Notes under the pieces: model-generated
Seen by the model: the letters and a program-made list of their open reading frames with translations, nothing else
Told to the model about the DNA's origin: nothing
Database searches by the model: none
Made by a program: the position numbers and the translations under genes
In this document: piece after piece, positions 1 to 9,956 of the stretch
How the letters are laid out: every line of letters begins with the position of its first letter
How positions within the stretch are numbered: the stretch's first letter is position 1
NCBI GenBank assembly: GCA_963781215.1
Contig: CAWAFE010000028.1
Location: forward strand, 124,001 to 188,000
DNA length: 64,000 nt
Direction: 5' to 3'
Source of the DNA: AP-15 sp963781215
Lineage (GTDB): Bacteria > Pseudomonadota > Alphaproteobacteria > ATCC43930 > CGMCC-115725

Positions 1-376
1 AGCGGCGTCGGCCCGACGCCTTGGATTTGAAAGCCGCTCGCAAATAGACTGCCGCCCTTCCACCCGACCGCCTTGTCGAGATCGATGGCCAGGCTCGCGG
101 TCAGCAAACCGTCAGCGGCGCCGCCGCGACTGAGCCCGCCAGTAACATTGCCCCAAAGCTCGCTCTGCTGCTGCAAGGCGAAGGTGACACCCGCGTTCAC
201 CAGTCGAGTGCGCAGGCCATCCCAATCGCCGGTCAGGGTGTCCCGCTGCCACAAATCTTGATTATCGGTCGAGGTCTCCGCCGATATCGACGTCGGCCCG
301 TAGCACGTCGCCAGCGCAAGCACCACAAGGGCTGGCACAACAGCGCTGCGGCCGGCCGACGCTGCACGCGAAGCGC

Positions 377-380
<4 letters not shown>
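1..380 (-). CDS. OprB-like carbohydrate-selective porin, N-terminal part (cut by window edge)
   Basis: The frame opens at GTG 380, whose bases overlap the stop of the upstream nickel permease (GTGA, 4-base overlap), and stays open to base 1. The product begins with a Sec-type signal peptide of about 35 residues, then the motif LTGDWDGLRTRL, typical of the start of OprB-family 16-strand outer-membrane porins, then QQSELWGN and a strand-like region with KAVGWKGG. OprB porins usually carry sugars across the outer membrane. Here the gene is translationally coupled to a Ni/Co permease behind NikR, so a role in nickel or cobalt-complex entry is the obvious inference. The C-terminal two thirds lie outside the window. 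Confidence 0.82.
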
Positions 381-1441
<1,061 letters not shown>

Positions 1442-1493
1442 GATCCTTCACTCCCCAAAGAGCCTGGGTGGCGGTCACAAAAACAGGGTTGCT

Positions 1494-1967
1494 TCAGACT
1501 CTCGGATGAGCGTGAAGGTGCTCGCTCGCGGGCGACCCGCCCTGATGCGCATGCGCCGCCGTCTGGATAACGACCGGCACAAAGGCAACCTGGCCGTGAG
1601 TGACGCCGCGCTCGGCGATCACGGTCCGGGCAAATTCGCGCACCGCAGACACATCGCCGCGCAGCACCGCGACTTCGAGGCAGCTGTCATGGTCGAGATG
1701 AACATGCAGCGTCGCAACTTGCAGCTCGTGATGCGCGTGATGCGCCCCGGTCAGCCGTCTGGCCAGTTCGCGCGTATGGTGGTCGAACACGTAGGAAAGA
1801 GTGGCTACGCACTCGCCGGGCATACCGCTCTCGGTTCGCACCCGCCCGAGACCGAGACGCGCGAGATCGCGGACCGCCTCGGAGCGGTTCTCATAGCGAT
1901 GATCCGCCATGAACGTCGCAAGCTCGGCTGCGAACTCGCCAGACATGCTGATCGTGACCCGTTCCAT
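1494..1967 (-). CDS. nikR: Nickel-responsive transcriptional regulator NikR
   Basis: A 157-residue protein with an N-terminal ribbon-helix-helix (starting MERVTISMSG, residues 1-45) and a C-terminal ACT-like metal domain. The high-affinity nickel ligands of NikR are all present: His77, His88, His90 and Cys96 (motif ATLHVHLDHDSC). NikR binds DNA when loaded with nickel and represses uptake genes. The ATG start is preceded by AGGA about 11 bases upstream. A perfect NikR operator lies 23 bases upstream, so it should repress its own gene together with the permease and porin. The length is slightly above the usual 130-140 because of a His-containing C-terminal tail. Confidence 0.96.
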   Translation of the reverse strand: MERVTISMSGEFAAELATFMADHRYENRSEAVRDLARLGLGRVRTESGMPGECVATLSYVFDHHTRELARRLTGAHHAHHELQVATLHVHLDHDSCLEVAVLRGDVSAVREFARTVIAERGVTHGQVAFVPVVIQTAAHAHQGGSPASEHLHAHPRV

Positions 1968-1990
1968 ATCAGCGGCTTTCCTGATTTGAG

Positions 1991-2018
1991 GTATGATCTC
2001 TTTACCAGATTGTCATAC
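1991..2018 (-). promoter_or_regulatory. NikR operator (GTATGA-N16-TCATAC)
   Basis: GTATGA at 1991-1996 and TCATAC at 2013-2018 are separated by exactly 16 bases. This is the consensus palindrome described for Escherichia coli NikR with no mismatch in either half-site. It lies 24-51 bases upstream of the nikR start codon, so nickel-loaded NikR bound here would block the nikR-permease-porin promoter. Confidence 0.92.
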
Positions 2019-2701
2019 GTCGCATGTCGACGACAAGAGCCGTCTTTAGGGGCAGCTCCTTCGCCGTCTCGCTTGCCCCATCAGAACCCTCGAGCAGACG
2101 CTCGACGCGCTGCTTGAGCAGCGGGCGTAGGGCAGGTGCAGCCCGCTGTTCCGGCCGCGGACCGCGGCTTGCGCTACGGCCCACCAACCCCAGGCGCCCG
2201 AGGAGCTTCCAGCGGCTATGAGCTCGGTCTCTCTGAATATCAACGGCTTGGACCTGATATCCTTGTTAGTCTGCGCACGGGCGCCTCGCCGCGGGAAGCG
2301 ACACCCACGCAATTGCCATATTTGCATCCTATGGTGGCGCGGTGTGCGCCTCCGTGAACGGTTCGGCATCCCCGACGAACGAGCTTTTCGCTGCAGATTC
2401 CCTGCAGATAACAGCGAAAGCAGCGGGCCGGGCGCGGACCGAGGCGACGGATGCCCGGGCGTCGCGGGCGAGCGGATTTTTTGCGGCAGCACCGGCGAAA
2501 CCGCGGCGCTCCGCGATCTGGAGGTTGGTCACCTGATCTCGACCTGATTAAAACAGGTAAAACAGGTCGGGCGTCGGGTCGACGGCGATGGAGGCGCGAC
2601 AAGGACGGGGTGGCAAAGCCGCGTTCCGCCGCTTTCGCGGGGGCGACGGCAGTGTGATATAAGAGCCTGAGTTTGCCCTCAGACGGAGGCCCGACAACAT
2701 C
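2019..2701. other. Gene-poor spacer upstream of the first luciferase-like gene
   Basis: About 680 bases separate the NikR operator from the monooxygenase. Several short frames are open on both strands, but none has a recognisable domain together with a convincing ribosome binding site. The right end supplies a GGAGG-like site (about 2684-2688) for the gene at 2702. No RNA gene or repeat was recognised. Confidence 0.5.
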
Positions 2702-3844
2702 ATGATCAAACGGTTTCACGCTCTCTATGTCGGCCAGATCGAGCTCGACAATATCGGCCTCGACGGCACCCCGGCGAACGACCGCCGCTATTCGAGCGAG
2801 CGCCTGTCGGAGGCGTTCTGGGCGGCGCGAGACGTGGCGCGGGTCATGGACGAGGAGGGCTATTACGCACTGTGGACCGCCGAGCACCATTTCCAGCGCG
2901 AGGGCTACGAGTGCCTGCCCAATCTGGTCCAGCTCGGGCTGTGGCTTGCCACCCAGACGCGCCGGCTCAAATTCGGCTGCGGCTTCAATATCCTGCCGAT
3001 GTGGCATCCGATCCGGCTGGCGGAAGACTATGCGATGGCCGACATCGTCACCGACGGCCGCGTCATTTTGGGCGTCGGCCGCGGCTACCATACCCGCGAG
3101 GTCGAGACCTTCGGCGCGCCGTTGCTCGACGCCGAGGCCAACCGCGCGATCTTCGAGGAAGGGCTCCAGCTGCTGCTGAAATGCTTCAACGAGGAGTCGT
3201 TCCGCCACCACGGCAAGTATTTCGAATGCCCGCCCCGGGTCCCCTATCGCGGCTACCAGGTGGAGGAGATCACCTGCGTGCCGCGGCCGAAGCACCTGCC
3301 GGTCGAGATTTGGATGCCGATCGCCAGCGGCAGGACCATCGACATGATGGCGCAATACGGCATCAAGGCGATGGTCACCTTGAACGGCGAGAAGATCCTC
3401 GACGACGTGGTCCGCGCCTACCACGCGGCGCGCGCCCGCCACGGCCGGCCGGCCCAGCTCGGCGAGGACATGATCTGGGGTGCCGGCATCTACCTCGCCG
3501 GGAGCCGGGAGGAGGCGATTGCCAAGGTCGAGCCGTCGCACGACGAGCGCTACAAATGGTTTGCACCATTCGGTTTTGTCCGCTACGCCGACGAAGAGGG
3601 CCGCACCTGGGGAATGCCCGGCGCGCCGTCGCGGGTGCCCTCGCTCAGAGACGGGGTGGCGCAGAAGGCCTGGTTCTGCGGCACGCCCTCGGAGGTCATC
3701 GACGGCATCAAGTCGATCGAGGCGAAATACCCCGGCCTTGAGGATTTCATGATCCACTGGGCCGAAGGACTGACCCCCGCCGAGTTCAAGGACCAGCTGC
3801 GCTGGTTCGCCCGCGACGTGATGCCGGCCTTCAACCGGGCCTAG
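2702..3844 (+). CDS. LLM-class flavin-dependent monooxygenase (bacterial luciferase-like)
   Basis: A 380-residue TIM-barrel protein of the luciferase-like monooxygenase family, which uses reduced FMN and O2 to oxidise a small organic substrate. Family features are the N-terminal strand, WTAEHHF near residue 60, GCGFNILPMWHPIRLAEDYAMAD-like text near residues 92-115, and DGRVILGVGRGYH near 120. The ATG at 2702 has a GGAGG-like site 13-18 bases upstream. The neighbouring genes do not identify the substrate. It stands alone on its strand, with a gene remnant region downstream. Confidence 0.92.
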   Translation: MIKRFHALYVGQIELDNIGLDGTPANDRRYSSERLSEAFWAARDVARVMDEEGYYALWTAEHHFQREGYECLPNLVQLGLWLATQTRRLKFGCGFNILPMWHPIRLAEDYAMADIVTDGRVILGVGRGYHTREVETFGAPLLDAEANRAIFEEGLQLLLKCFNEESFRHHGKYFECPPRVPYRGYQVEEITCVPRPKHLPVEIWMPIASGRTIDMMAQYGIKAMVTLNGEKILDDVVRAYHAARARHGRPAQLGEDMIWGAGIYLAGSREEAIAKVEPSHDERYKWFAPFGFVRYADEEGRTWGMPGAPSRVPSLRDGVAQKAWFCGTPSEVIDGIKSIEAKYPGLEDFMIHWAEGLTPAEFKDQLRWFARDVMPAFNRA

Positions 3845-4058
3845 AGCCTGCCCTCGATCCCAGTGTTGTAAACGCGTCGTCATCTCGTCACCGTCACCCC
3901 GCCAAGCGGGAGTTAGGTAATCGATCGGCAATGCTGACTCCAACTTACCACAGACAGCCGGCGCGGAGCGGACGTGCTTGCAGTCCGGCGCGCCTCTCTA
4001 CCGCGCGATACCCGGTACAGGATGAGTTAATCCGCCCGGTTACGCAAAACGGGTAGCC

Positions 4059-4198
4059 ATGAAGAGCTTTGATTCACGAGCGTACACGATTAGCGATTTT
4101 CTGCAGTGGCACAGCCAGCAGGAACTTGAACTGAATCCATTCTTCCAGCGACGTGCTGTTTGGAGCGATAATGCCAAAAGCTATTTGATGGATACCTT
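4059..4198 (+). pseudogene. DUF262 (GmrSD/ParB-like) N-terminal fragment, truncated by IS remnant
   Basis: Starting at ATG 4059 the frame encodes YTISDFLQWHSQQ, LNPFFQRRAVWS and AKSYLMDT, the opening of the DUF262 domain found in GmrSD-type modification-dependent nucleases and related defence proteins. Similarity stops abruptly after MDT (about base 4196), where the transposase remnant begins on the other strand. Only about 46 of several hundred residues remain, so the gene is dead. It is probably the scar of a lost restriction or defence gene. Confidence 0.75.
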
Positions 4199-4199
4199 T

Positions 4200-4680
4200 G
4201 AGCCGGATCGGCGGGGTCCATCGCCGCCGCCCTGGATCTGGGCGTCGCCGACCACGAGTATTTTGCCTTGATGGCTGCGGCCACCACCGCCGATGAGCGG
4301 ATCGTTCTTGCTGCGGCAGACGATCTCGGTTTCATCGACCTCGACCAGACCGGCGAGCGGGCTGCGGCCGGCGGCGACCATGCTGCGGCGCAGCTTGGCG
4401 CTCATCAGCCACGCCGATTTGTAGGAGCCCAGGGCGAGCTGACGTTGGAGTTGCAGCGCCGAGATGCCGTTGGAGTGGGTCGCCATCAGATAGCCGGCCC
4501 AGAACCAGGTGGTCAGCGGCAGCTTGGAATGGTGCATGATCGTGCCGGCGGTGACCGAGGTCTGTTTGCCGCAGCCGGCACACTCCCAGGTCCACAGCTT
4601 GGTTTGCAGCTGCCACGCCTTGCGCTTGCCGCAGCCGGGGCAGACGAAGCCGTCGGGCCAGCGCGCCGCGAACAGGTTCA
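4200..4680 (-). mobile_element. IS1595-family (ISXO2-like) transposase remnant
   Basis: On the minus strand the sequence encodes FAARWPDGFVCPGCG, a zinc-ribbon start, then WECAGCGKQTSVTAGTI, then TTWFWAGYLMATHSNGIS and LVEVDETEI. This is the arrangement of IS1595-group transposases, with an N-terminal CxxC...CxxC ribbon and then a DDE domain beginning at VDETEI. The first residues and everything after GKILVVGDAQIQ are missing. Both boundaries fall in unrelated broken genes: DUF262 at the left and opine dehydrogenase at the right. No terminal inverted repeats were seen. Confidence 0.8.
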
Positions 4681-5702
4681 AGCTACGGCTGACCGACCTC
4701 GACGACGAGCGGCTCGCCGACATCCGTGCTCGTGGCGGCCTCGATGTCGCGGGCCGCGGCGGCGGCTTTGCCGCGGTGGAGCGGGTGACGACCGATCTTG
4801 GCGCGGCTATCGACGGCGCCGACATCATCATCGTCGCGACCGGCGGCAACGCCCAGGAGACGGTCGCCCACTCGCTGGCGCCGTTGCTGCGCGACGGTCA
4901 GACGATCCTGTTGATCCAAGGCAACACCGGCGGCTCGCTGGTCGTGCGCCGGGCGCTCGACGCGGCCGGCTGCCGGGCCGGGGTCGACATTGCCGAGATG
5001 GACAACTACCCCTATTCCTGCCGGCGGCCGTCGCCGACCCGGATCGAGCCGGTCGTCGCCAAGCGCTGGCTGCAGATCGCCGCATTCCCGGGAAAACGCA
5101 CAGACGCCGTATTCCGGCGCCTGTCGCCGCTCTTTCCGCGGGCGGTTGCCGCAGCCAATGTCGTCTACACCGGGTTCACCAACGCGAATGCGATGCTGCA
5201 CGTGGCGAACTGCGTCGGCAATGTCGGGCGGATCGAAAGCGGCGGCGGTTACAAATTCTATGCCGAGGGGGTGACACCGGCGGTCGCCCGCCTCTACGAG
5301 GCGATCAACGCCGAGCGCGTCGCGGTCGCCGCCGCCTTCAGCGCCGCCGTGCCCAATCTCGCCGACTGGTTCGAGCGCGTCTACGGCGTGCGCGAGGCGA
5401 ATCTGAGCGAAACCTGCCGGCGGCTGACCTACGACGCCGACGGCCCCTATCAGGCGACCGGCACACCGACCTCGCTCGACCACAAATACATCACCGAGGA
5501 TGTCCCGGTCGGGCTGATCCCGATGAGCGCCCTCGGCGCCGCGGCCGGCGTGCCGACGCCGGCAATCGACGCGCTCCTCGAAATCACCCGCGCGATGACC
5601 GGCAAGAGCTTTGCCGCCGAGGCGCGCACGCTCGACCGCATGGGCCTCGCCGGGATGAACGCGGCCCGGATCCGGCGCGTCGTCGAGAACGGCTTCGCCT
5701 AG
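4680..5702 (+). pseudogene. Octopine/nopaline-type NAD(P) opine dehydrogenase, 5'-truncated
   Basis: The frame from about 4680 to the stop at 5702 encodes roughly 340 residues of an opine dehydrogenase-family enzyme. These enzymes oxidise opines or reductively join an amino acid to a keto acid. Present are the second half of the Rossmann fold (DIIIVATGGNAQ, ILLIQGNTGGSL) and the C-terminal catalytic domain (GFTNANAMLHVANCVGN, HKYITEDVPVGLIPMSALG). The first beta strand and the GxGxxG dinucleotide loop are gone, replaced by the transposase remnant. Without that loop it should be inactive. Its 3' end overlaps the convergent PEP mutase-like gene by four bases. Confidence 0.8.
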
Positions 5703-6568
5703 CCGGAAAGACGCATGTATTTCGTTTCCAGCGCGCGCCAGCGCTCGGTGCCGACCGCGTCTTCGCGTTCCTGGAAGGTGGCGAGGTCGGCCTCGACCCG
5801 CGTCGTGTCGCCGTCCTCTTTCAACGCCGCCAGCACCTTCTGCGCGGCGCGGATTGCGGCGCGATGCGTCTGCGACGGATAGATGCCGAGGCGGAAACCC
5901 ATCGCGTCGAGTTCCTGCGCCGGCACCATCGGCGTCTTGCCGCCCTCGAAGACGTTGACCAGGGCCGGACCCTTGACCGACCGGCCGACAATCCTCAGTT
6001 CCTCGACATTCTGCGGCGCTTCGACAAAGCCGACATCCGCACCCGCTTCGAGATAGGCGTTGACCCGGTCGATCGCCGCCTGCAGCCCCTCGACCGCGCG
6101 CGCGTCGGAGCGCGCGATGATGACGAAATCGGGGTCCCGGCGGGTGTCGACCGCGGCGTGGATCTTGCCGACCATCTCGTTGAGGGGGACCACCTCCTTG
6201 CCCTCGTAATGGCCGCATTTCTTGGGCGAGACCTGGTCTTCGAGGTGAAACGCGGCGACCCCCGATTTCTCGTACTCGCGGACCGTGCGGATGACGTTGA
6301 CCGCGTTGCCGTAGCCGGTATCGGCGTCGGCGATGACCGGGATTTCGACCGCTTCGACCGTCATGCCGATAAAGCGGACGTTCTCGGAGAGGGTCAGGAG
6401 CCCGAGATCGGGATAGCCGTTCGCCCGCGAATAGCCGCCGCCGGTCAAATAGACCGCCTCGAACCCGGCCTGCTCGACGAGACGCGCGGTCAAAGTGTCA
6501 TAGGCGCCGGGCACCATCGTATAGCCGGAACGCCCGATCAGCCGCCGCATCTGTTGCCGCATCGTCAT
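5699..6568 (-). CDS. Isocitrate lyase/PEP mutase-family enzyme (carboxyvinyl-carboxyphosphonate phosphorylmutase-like)
   Basis: A 289-residue TIM-barrel lyase. The metal-binding strand PVIADADTGYG is at 78-87, FHLEDQ at 108-112, and the superfamily loop KKCGH, with its catalytic cysteine, at 116-120. These features occur in methylisocitrate lyase, 2,3-dimethylmalate lyase, oxaloacetate decarboxylase and PEP mutase, so the exact C-C or P-C bond cleaved is uncertain. The KKCGH cysteine favours a lyase. Start codon ATG at 6568 follows a GGAGGAAG-like site. It converges on the truncated opine dehydrogenase. Confidence 0.9.
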   Translation of the reverse strand: MTMRQQMRRLIGRSGYTMVPGAYDTLTARLVEQAGFEAVYLTGGGYSRANGYPDLGLLTLSENVRFIGMTVEAVEIPVIADADTGYGNAVNVIRTVREYEKSGVAAFHLEDQVSPKKCGHYEGKEVVPLNEMVGKIHAAVDTRRDPDFVIIARSDARAVEGLQAAIDRVNAYLEAGADVGFVEAPQNVEELRIVGRSVKGPALVNVFEGGKTPMVPAQELDAMGFRLGIYPSQTHRAAIRAAQKVLAALKEDGDTTRVEADLATFQEREDAVGTERWRALETKYMRLSG

Positions 6569-6640
6569 CCGCTTCCTCCTTCGTCGTCTGCATGCTTCAA
6601 TTTAGGCGAGATTGCGTTTTTGGTTTAGAGGGGGCGCGAC

Positions 6641-7528
6641 GTGGCGGATGCGCAGCTGATCGACGGTCGGGCGGTCGCCGCGGAATTGCGCCGAGGCGTC
6701 GCCGATGCAGCCGCGCGGTTGCGGGCCGAGACCGGCATGGTCGCCGGTCTCGCGACCGTCCTTGTCGGCGACGACCCGGCGAGCCGAGCCTATGTCCGGG
6801 CCAAGCAGCGCGCCTGCGCCGCCGCCGGCCTCGCCTCGTTCGAACGCAACCTGCCGGGCGACATTCCGGCAGCGGCGCTGCTGGCCGAGATCGCACTGCT
6901 CAACTGCGACGAGCGGGTCGATGGGGTGCTGGTCCAGCTGCCCCTACCGCCGCAGATCGACGCCCACCCAGTGATGGCGGCACTCGATCCGGCAAAGGAC
7001 GTCGACGGGTTTCATCCGGTCAATGTCGGCCGGTTGTGGACCGGAATTTCCGGCATGGTCCCGTGCACGCCGCAGGGCTGCCTGCGGCTGATCCACACGG
7101 TTCACCCGGATCTCGCGGGCGCCGAGGCGGTCGTGCTCGGGCGCTCGAACATCGTCGGCAAGCCGATGGCGGCGCTGCTGCTCGGCGCCGATTGCACCGT
7201 CACCACCGTTCATTCGAGGAGCCGCGACGCGGCGGCCGCCGCTCGACGTGCCGACATCCTGGTCGCCGCAACCGGCCGGCCGCATCTGGTCGGGGCCGAG
7301 TGGGTCAAGCCAGGCGCCACGGTAATCGACACCGGCATCAGCTCGATGCGCCTGCCGGATGGTGGCAGCCGGCTGGTCGGCGACGTCGATTTCGCGGCGG
7401 TGCGGCGGATCGCCGGCGCGATCACCCCGGTGCCGGGCGGGGTCGGGCCGATGACCATCGCCTGTCTGCTGCGCAACACCCTGCTTGCCGCCTGCCGCCG
7501 CCGCGGGCTAGCGGATCCGGCTCTTTGA
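6641..7528 (+). CDS. folD: Bifunctional methylenetetrahydrofolate dehydrogenase/cyclohydrolase FolD
   Basis: A 295-residue cytosolic enzyme interconverting 5,10-methylene-, 5,10-methenyl- and 10-formyl-tetrahydrofolate with NADP. Catalytic landmarks are SRAYVRAK (Tyr51, Lys55), VDGVLVQLPLP near 91-101, DVDGFHP near 121-127, the Rossmann segment VVLGRSNIVGKPMA and the C-terminal PGGVGPMTIACLL. The GTG start at 6641 follows a purine-rich GAGGGGG site. The length matches the family. It supplies one-carbon units and has no special link to its neighbours. Confidence 0.97.
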   Translation: MADAQLIDGRAVAAELRRGVADAAARLRAETGMVAGLATVLVGDDPASRAYVRAKQRACAAAGLASFERNLPGDIPAAALLAEIALLNCDERVDGVLVQLPLPPQIDAHPVMAALDPAKDVDGFHPVNVGRLWTGISGMVPCTPQGCLRLIHTVHPDLAGAEAVVLGRSNIVGKPMAALLLGADCTVTTVHSRSRDAAAAARRADILVAATGRPHLVGAEWVKPGATVIDTGISSMRLPDGGSRLVGDVDFAAVRRIAGAITPVPGGVGPMTIACLLRNTLLAACRRRGLADPAL

Positions 7529-7599
7529 AATATCTCGGAACGATACCGCAATCCGCCTTGTTTGCGCTGCATGACCAACCACGCAAGGAGGTAACGGTG

Positions 7600-7944
7600 A
7601 TGATTTCGAAGACAATGACGAGCCTCGCCTTTGCCGCCGCCTGCCTGACGGCGGCCGCGGCGATCCCCGCCGCCCAGGCGCAGGATCAGCTGGTTACCAA
7701 TGGCCCGCAAGTCAGCCCGGGCGACAATTCGCCCAACTGGTCGGCGCGGCAAAACGTCATTCAGAGCAGGCAATACGACCGGTTGCTGGAAACCAGTGGC
7801 GCCTTCCGCCAGTCGCGGATGAACAAGGAGTGCGGCCCGATCGCCGATGCGCAGTTGCACGCCAGCTGCGTGGCGAGCTTCAATCAGGACGAGCCCGCCT
7901 CGTCGACATCGCCCCATCCGTATCGCCGCGTCGCCGGCGACTGA
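7600..7944 (+). CDS. Small exported protein of unknown function
   Basis: ATG 7600 lies 8 bases after a strong AAGGAGG (7585-7591). The 114-residue product starts with a clear Sec signal peptide (MISKTMTSLAFAAACLTAAA, cleavage likely after AQA near residue 25). The rest is a short polar mature region with two cysteines (in KECGPI and HASCVASF) that could form a disulfide, and a Ser/Pro-rich tail. No domain was recognised. A strong hairpin terminator follows directly. Confidence 0.75.
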   Translation: MISKTMTSLAFAAACLTAAAAIPAAQAQDQLVTNGPQVSPGDNSPNWSARQNVIQSRQYDRLLETSGAFRQSRMNKECGPIADAQLHASCVASFNQDEPASSTSPHPYRRVAGD

Positions 7945-7953
7945 TCCCCGGCC

Positions 7954-7989
7954 GTTGCAGCGCCGACGCCTCATGATCGGCGCTGCAAC
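7954..7989. terminator. Bidirectional hairpin between convergent genes
   Basis: A perfect 13-base inverted repeat, GTTGCAGCGCCGA at 7954-7966 and its complement at 7977-7989, has a 10-base loop. It begins 9 bases after the exported-protein stop and covers the last codons of the convergent hydrolase. No U-tract is evident on either side. Confidence 0.75.
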
Positions 7990-8603
7990 ACCGCCACGGC
8001 CACGGGCCCGAGATCGAGGCGCCCCTTGCGAAGATCGTGGCCGGCGCCGTCGACCGTGACGATCTGCGTCGGGGCCGAGATCGTTGTCACGGCCGCCTGC
8101 AATTCCTCGATCGTGCCAAATGCGTCGCGGGTGCCGTGGACAAAGACAGCCGGGATTCGCAGCCGCGGAAAATGTTCGGTTCGCAACCGTTCCGGTTTTC
8201 CCGGCGGGTGAAGCGGGTAGGAGAACAGCAGCAGCGCCGCCGCTATGTCGGGCGCTTCCGCCGCAAGCAGGGTCGCCTGCCGGCCGCCGTAGGAATGGCC
8301 GCCGAGCAGCACCGGCCCCGATGCCACATGGCGCATCGCCGCGACCGCATCGCGCAGGCCGTCGCGATCAGCGGCGGCGGTTGCCGGCGACGGCGGCCCC
8401 GAAGGCCGCCGCTGGCGGAACGGCAGGTCGCAGCGCAGCACGTAGAGCCCTTCGGCTGAAAATGCCTCGGCCACGGCAATCAGCAGCGGCGCATTGCAAT
8501 TCCCGCCGGCGCCGTGCGTCAGCACCAGCGCGCCCCCGCCCGGGTGATCCGGGGGATGCAGAAATCCCCGAACGCCGGGACTCTCGAACGGATTTGCCGT
8601 CAT
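7971..8603 (-). CDS. Alpha/beta hydrolase (TEX30/KANL3-like, dienelactone hydrolase-related)
   Basis: A 210-residue small alpha/beta hydrolase. LVLTHGAGGN near residue 27 gives the oxyanion loop, GGHSYGGRQ near 100 is the nucleophile elbow with catalytic Ser, FVHGTRDAFG supplies the acid region and DGAGHDL the catalytic His. ATG 8603 was chosen because the domain begins here; the longer open frame upstream runs antisense to hyuB. The substrate is unknown. Its start lies 39 bases from the divergent hyuB remnant. Confidence 0.85.
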   Translation of the reverse strand: MTANPFESPGVRGFLHPPDHPGGGALVLTHGAGGNCNAPLLIAVAEAFSAEGLYVLRCDLPFRQRRPSGPPSPATAAADRDGLRDAVAAMRHVASGPVLLGGHSYGGRQATLLAAEAPDIAAALLLFSYPLHPPGKPERLRTEHFPRLRIPAVFVHGTRDAFGTIEELQAAVTTISAPTQIVTVDGAGHDLRKGRLDLGPVAVAVLQRRS

Positions 8604-8642
8604 CGCACCGTTATCTATATTGGCGGGCGCAGGAGGTGAGCC

Positions 8643-9495
8643 ATGCCCGACACGCTGCTCGACATACCGGCCAGCCGGGCAAGGACCGACCCCGCGCGCT
8701 TCGAGGTGGTCAAGAACGCGCTCTATTCGGCTGCGGAGGAGATGAAGATTGTCCTCGCCAAGACCGCCTATTCGCCGCTCCTGAAGGTCGCCGGCGACTA
8801 TTCCTGCGGCATCTTCGACGCCGAAGGCAATATGGTCGCGCAAGGACCCGACCTGCCGATCCATCTGGGCTCGATGCCGGATGCGGTGAAGGCGGTGGTC
8901 GCCGCTTTTCCCGAGGTCGAGCCCGGCGACGTGTTCATTCACAACGACCCCTACCACGGCGGCTCGCATCTGCCCGATGTCAATGTCGTGATGCCTGCTT
9001 TCATCGGCGAGCGGCTTTTGGGTTTCGGCTGCGTGCGCGCGCATTGGCCCGATATCGGCAGCGCCACGCCGGGCAGCTATGGTGCGGTGACCGAAATCTA
9101 CGGCGAGGGTCTCCGGCTGCCGCCGGTGCGCCTCTACAGGAATGGGCGCCCCGATCCCGACATCGAGCGCATCATCTTCGCCAATGTGCGCACGCCGGCC
9201 GAGCGCCAGGGCGATCTGCGCGCCCCGGAGCCTGACGCGGCCCTTCGGGCTCGCCGGGGGGATGCCGGGCGCGCCGATGCGGCTCCGGCTCGAATTGCCC
9301 GACGGCGGCGTGCAGCGGCTCAACAGCAAGGGCGCTTTCATCGTCCCCGCCGAGGGCCGCGTCGTCATGGAAGCCCCCGGCTCCGGCGGCTACGGCCCGC
9401 CCGCCGCCCGCGACCTGGCGCTGTTGCGCGAGGATCTGGCCGACGGGTATGTCAGCGAAGAAGCAGCGCGGCACGAGTATGGAGTTGCGTCATAG
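8643..9495 (+). pseudogene. Hydantoinase B/oxoprolinase (hyuB) gene with its core deleted
   Basis: ATG 8643 opens a typical HyuB start (RFEVVKNALYSAAEEMKIVL, GDYSCGIFD, HNDPYHGGSHLPDV, RTPAERQGDLRA), about 195 residues. Near base 9225-9232 the text jumps, with a frame change, to the C-terminal end of the same family (RPFGLAGGMPGAP, VVMEAPGSGGYGPP, VSEEAARHEYGV). The total coding length is about 280 codons where the family needs over 500, so the central part has been excised. No hyuA partner is adjacent. The gene is non-functional. Confidence 0.85.
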
Positions 9496-9587
9496 CGACG
9501 CGAAGAGCCCGCGACTGTATCAGACCCGCACGGCGAACCCTCAAGACGACTGACGGCGCGCATTCCGGCTCGTCTAAAGAGGACGCT

Positions 9588-9945
9588 ATCAGACGGCGCG
9601 GGCCGGGCTCGACGATCTCGCCCTGCCGCGGCCCGGCGACCGGCGCATTCATCCGCAATATCTGGCCCGGCTGGTCGACCGGCTCGCCGCCCCGGACGCG
9701 ATCTTCACCGCCGATGTCGGGACCCCGACGGTGTGGGCGGCGCGTTATCTGACGATGAACGGTAAGCGCCGGCTTTTGGGCTCGTTCAACCACGGCTCGA
9801 TGGCGAACGCATTGCCGCAGGCGATCGGCGCGCAGGCGGCCTTTCCGGGCCGTCAGGTGGTGTCGCTATCGGGCGACGGCGGGTTCACCTCAGCGGCCGC
9901 GGCGACGAGGTCGTCGAGCTGGCGCGCACCAATCTGCGGCGCTGA
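9588..9945 (+). pseudogene. Pyruvate oxidase/dehydrogenase (PoxB-like TPP enzyme) remnant with internal deletion
   Basis: From about 9588 one frame encodes a PoxB-like middle segment (IHPQYLARLVD, FTADVGTPTVWAARYL, GSFNHGSMANALPQAIGAQ, LSGDGGFT). At about 9890 it jumps, with a frame change, to a plausible PoxB C-terminus (SGRGDEVVELARTNL, stop at 9943-9945). The first about 330 residues and the TPP-binding stretch after SGDGGFT are missing. It lies directly behind the gutted hyuB gene and shows the same kind of core loss. Confidence 0.78.
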
Positions 9946-9956
9946 CCCTTTGCCGC

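Noticed and set aside
2002..2187. 61-codon minus-strand frame upstream of nikR containing LLKQRVERLLEGSDGASETA
   Set aside because: It reads somewhat like protein but ends inside the NikR operator, has no ribosome site and matches no family that I know. Left as spacer.
2240..3943. 567-codon open frame on the minus strand opposite the first monooxygenase
   Set aside because: It mirrors the codon pattern of the clear luciferase-like gene on the other strand and has no recognisable domain; an antisense shadow of GC-rich coding DNA.
4268..6628. 786-codon plus-strand open frame
   Set aside because: It runs through three unrelated genes in a non-coding frame (transposase relic, opine dehydrogenase, PEP mutase-like gene) with no domain of its own.
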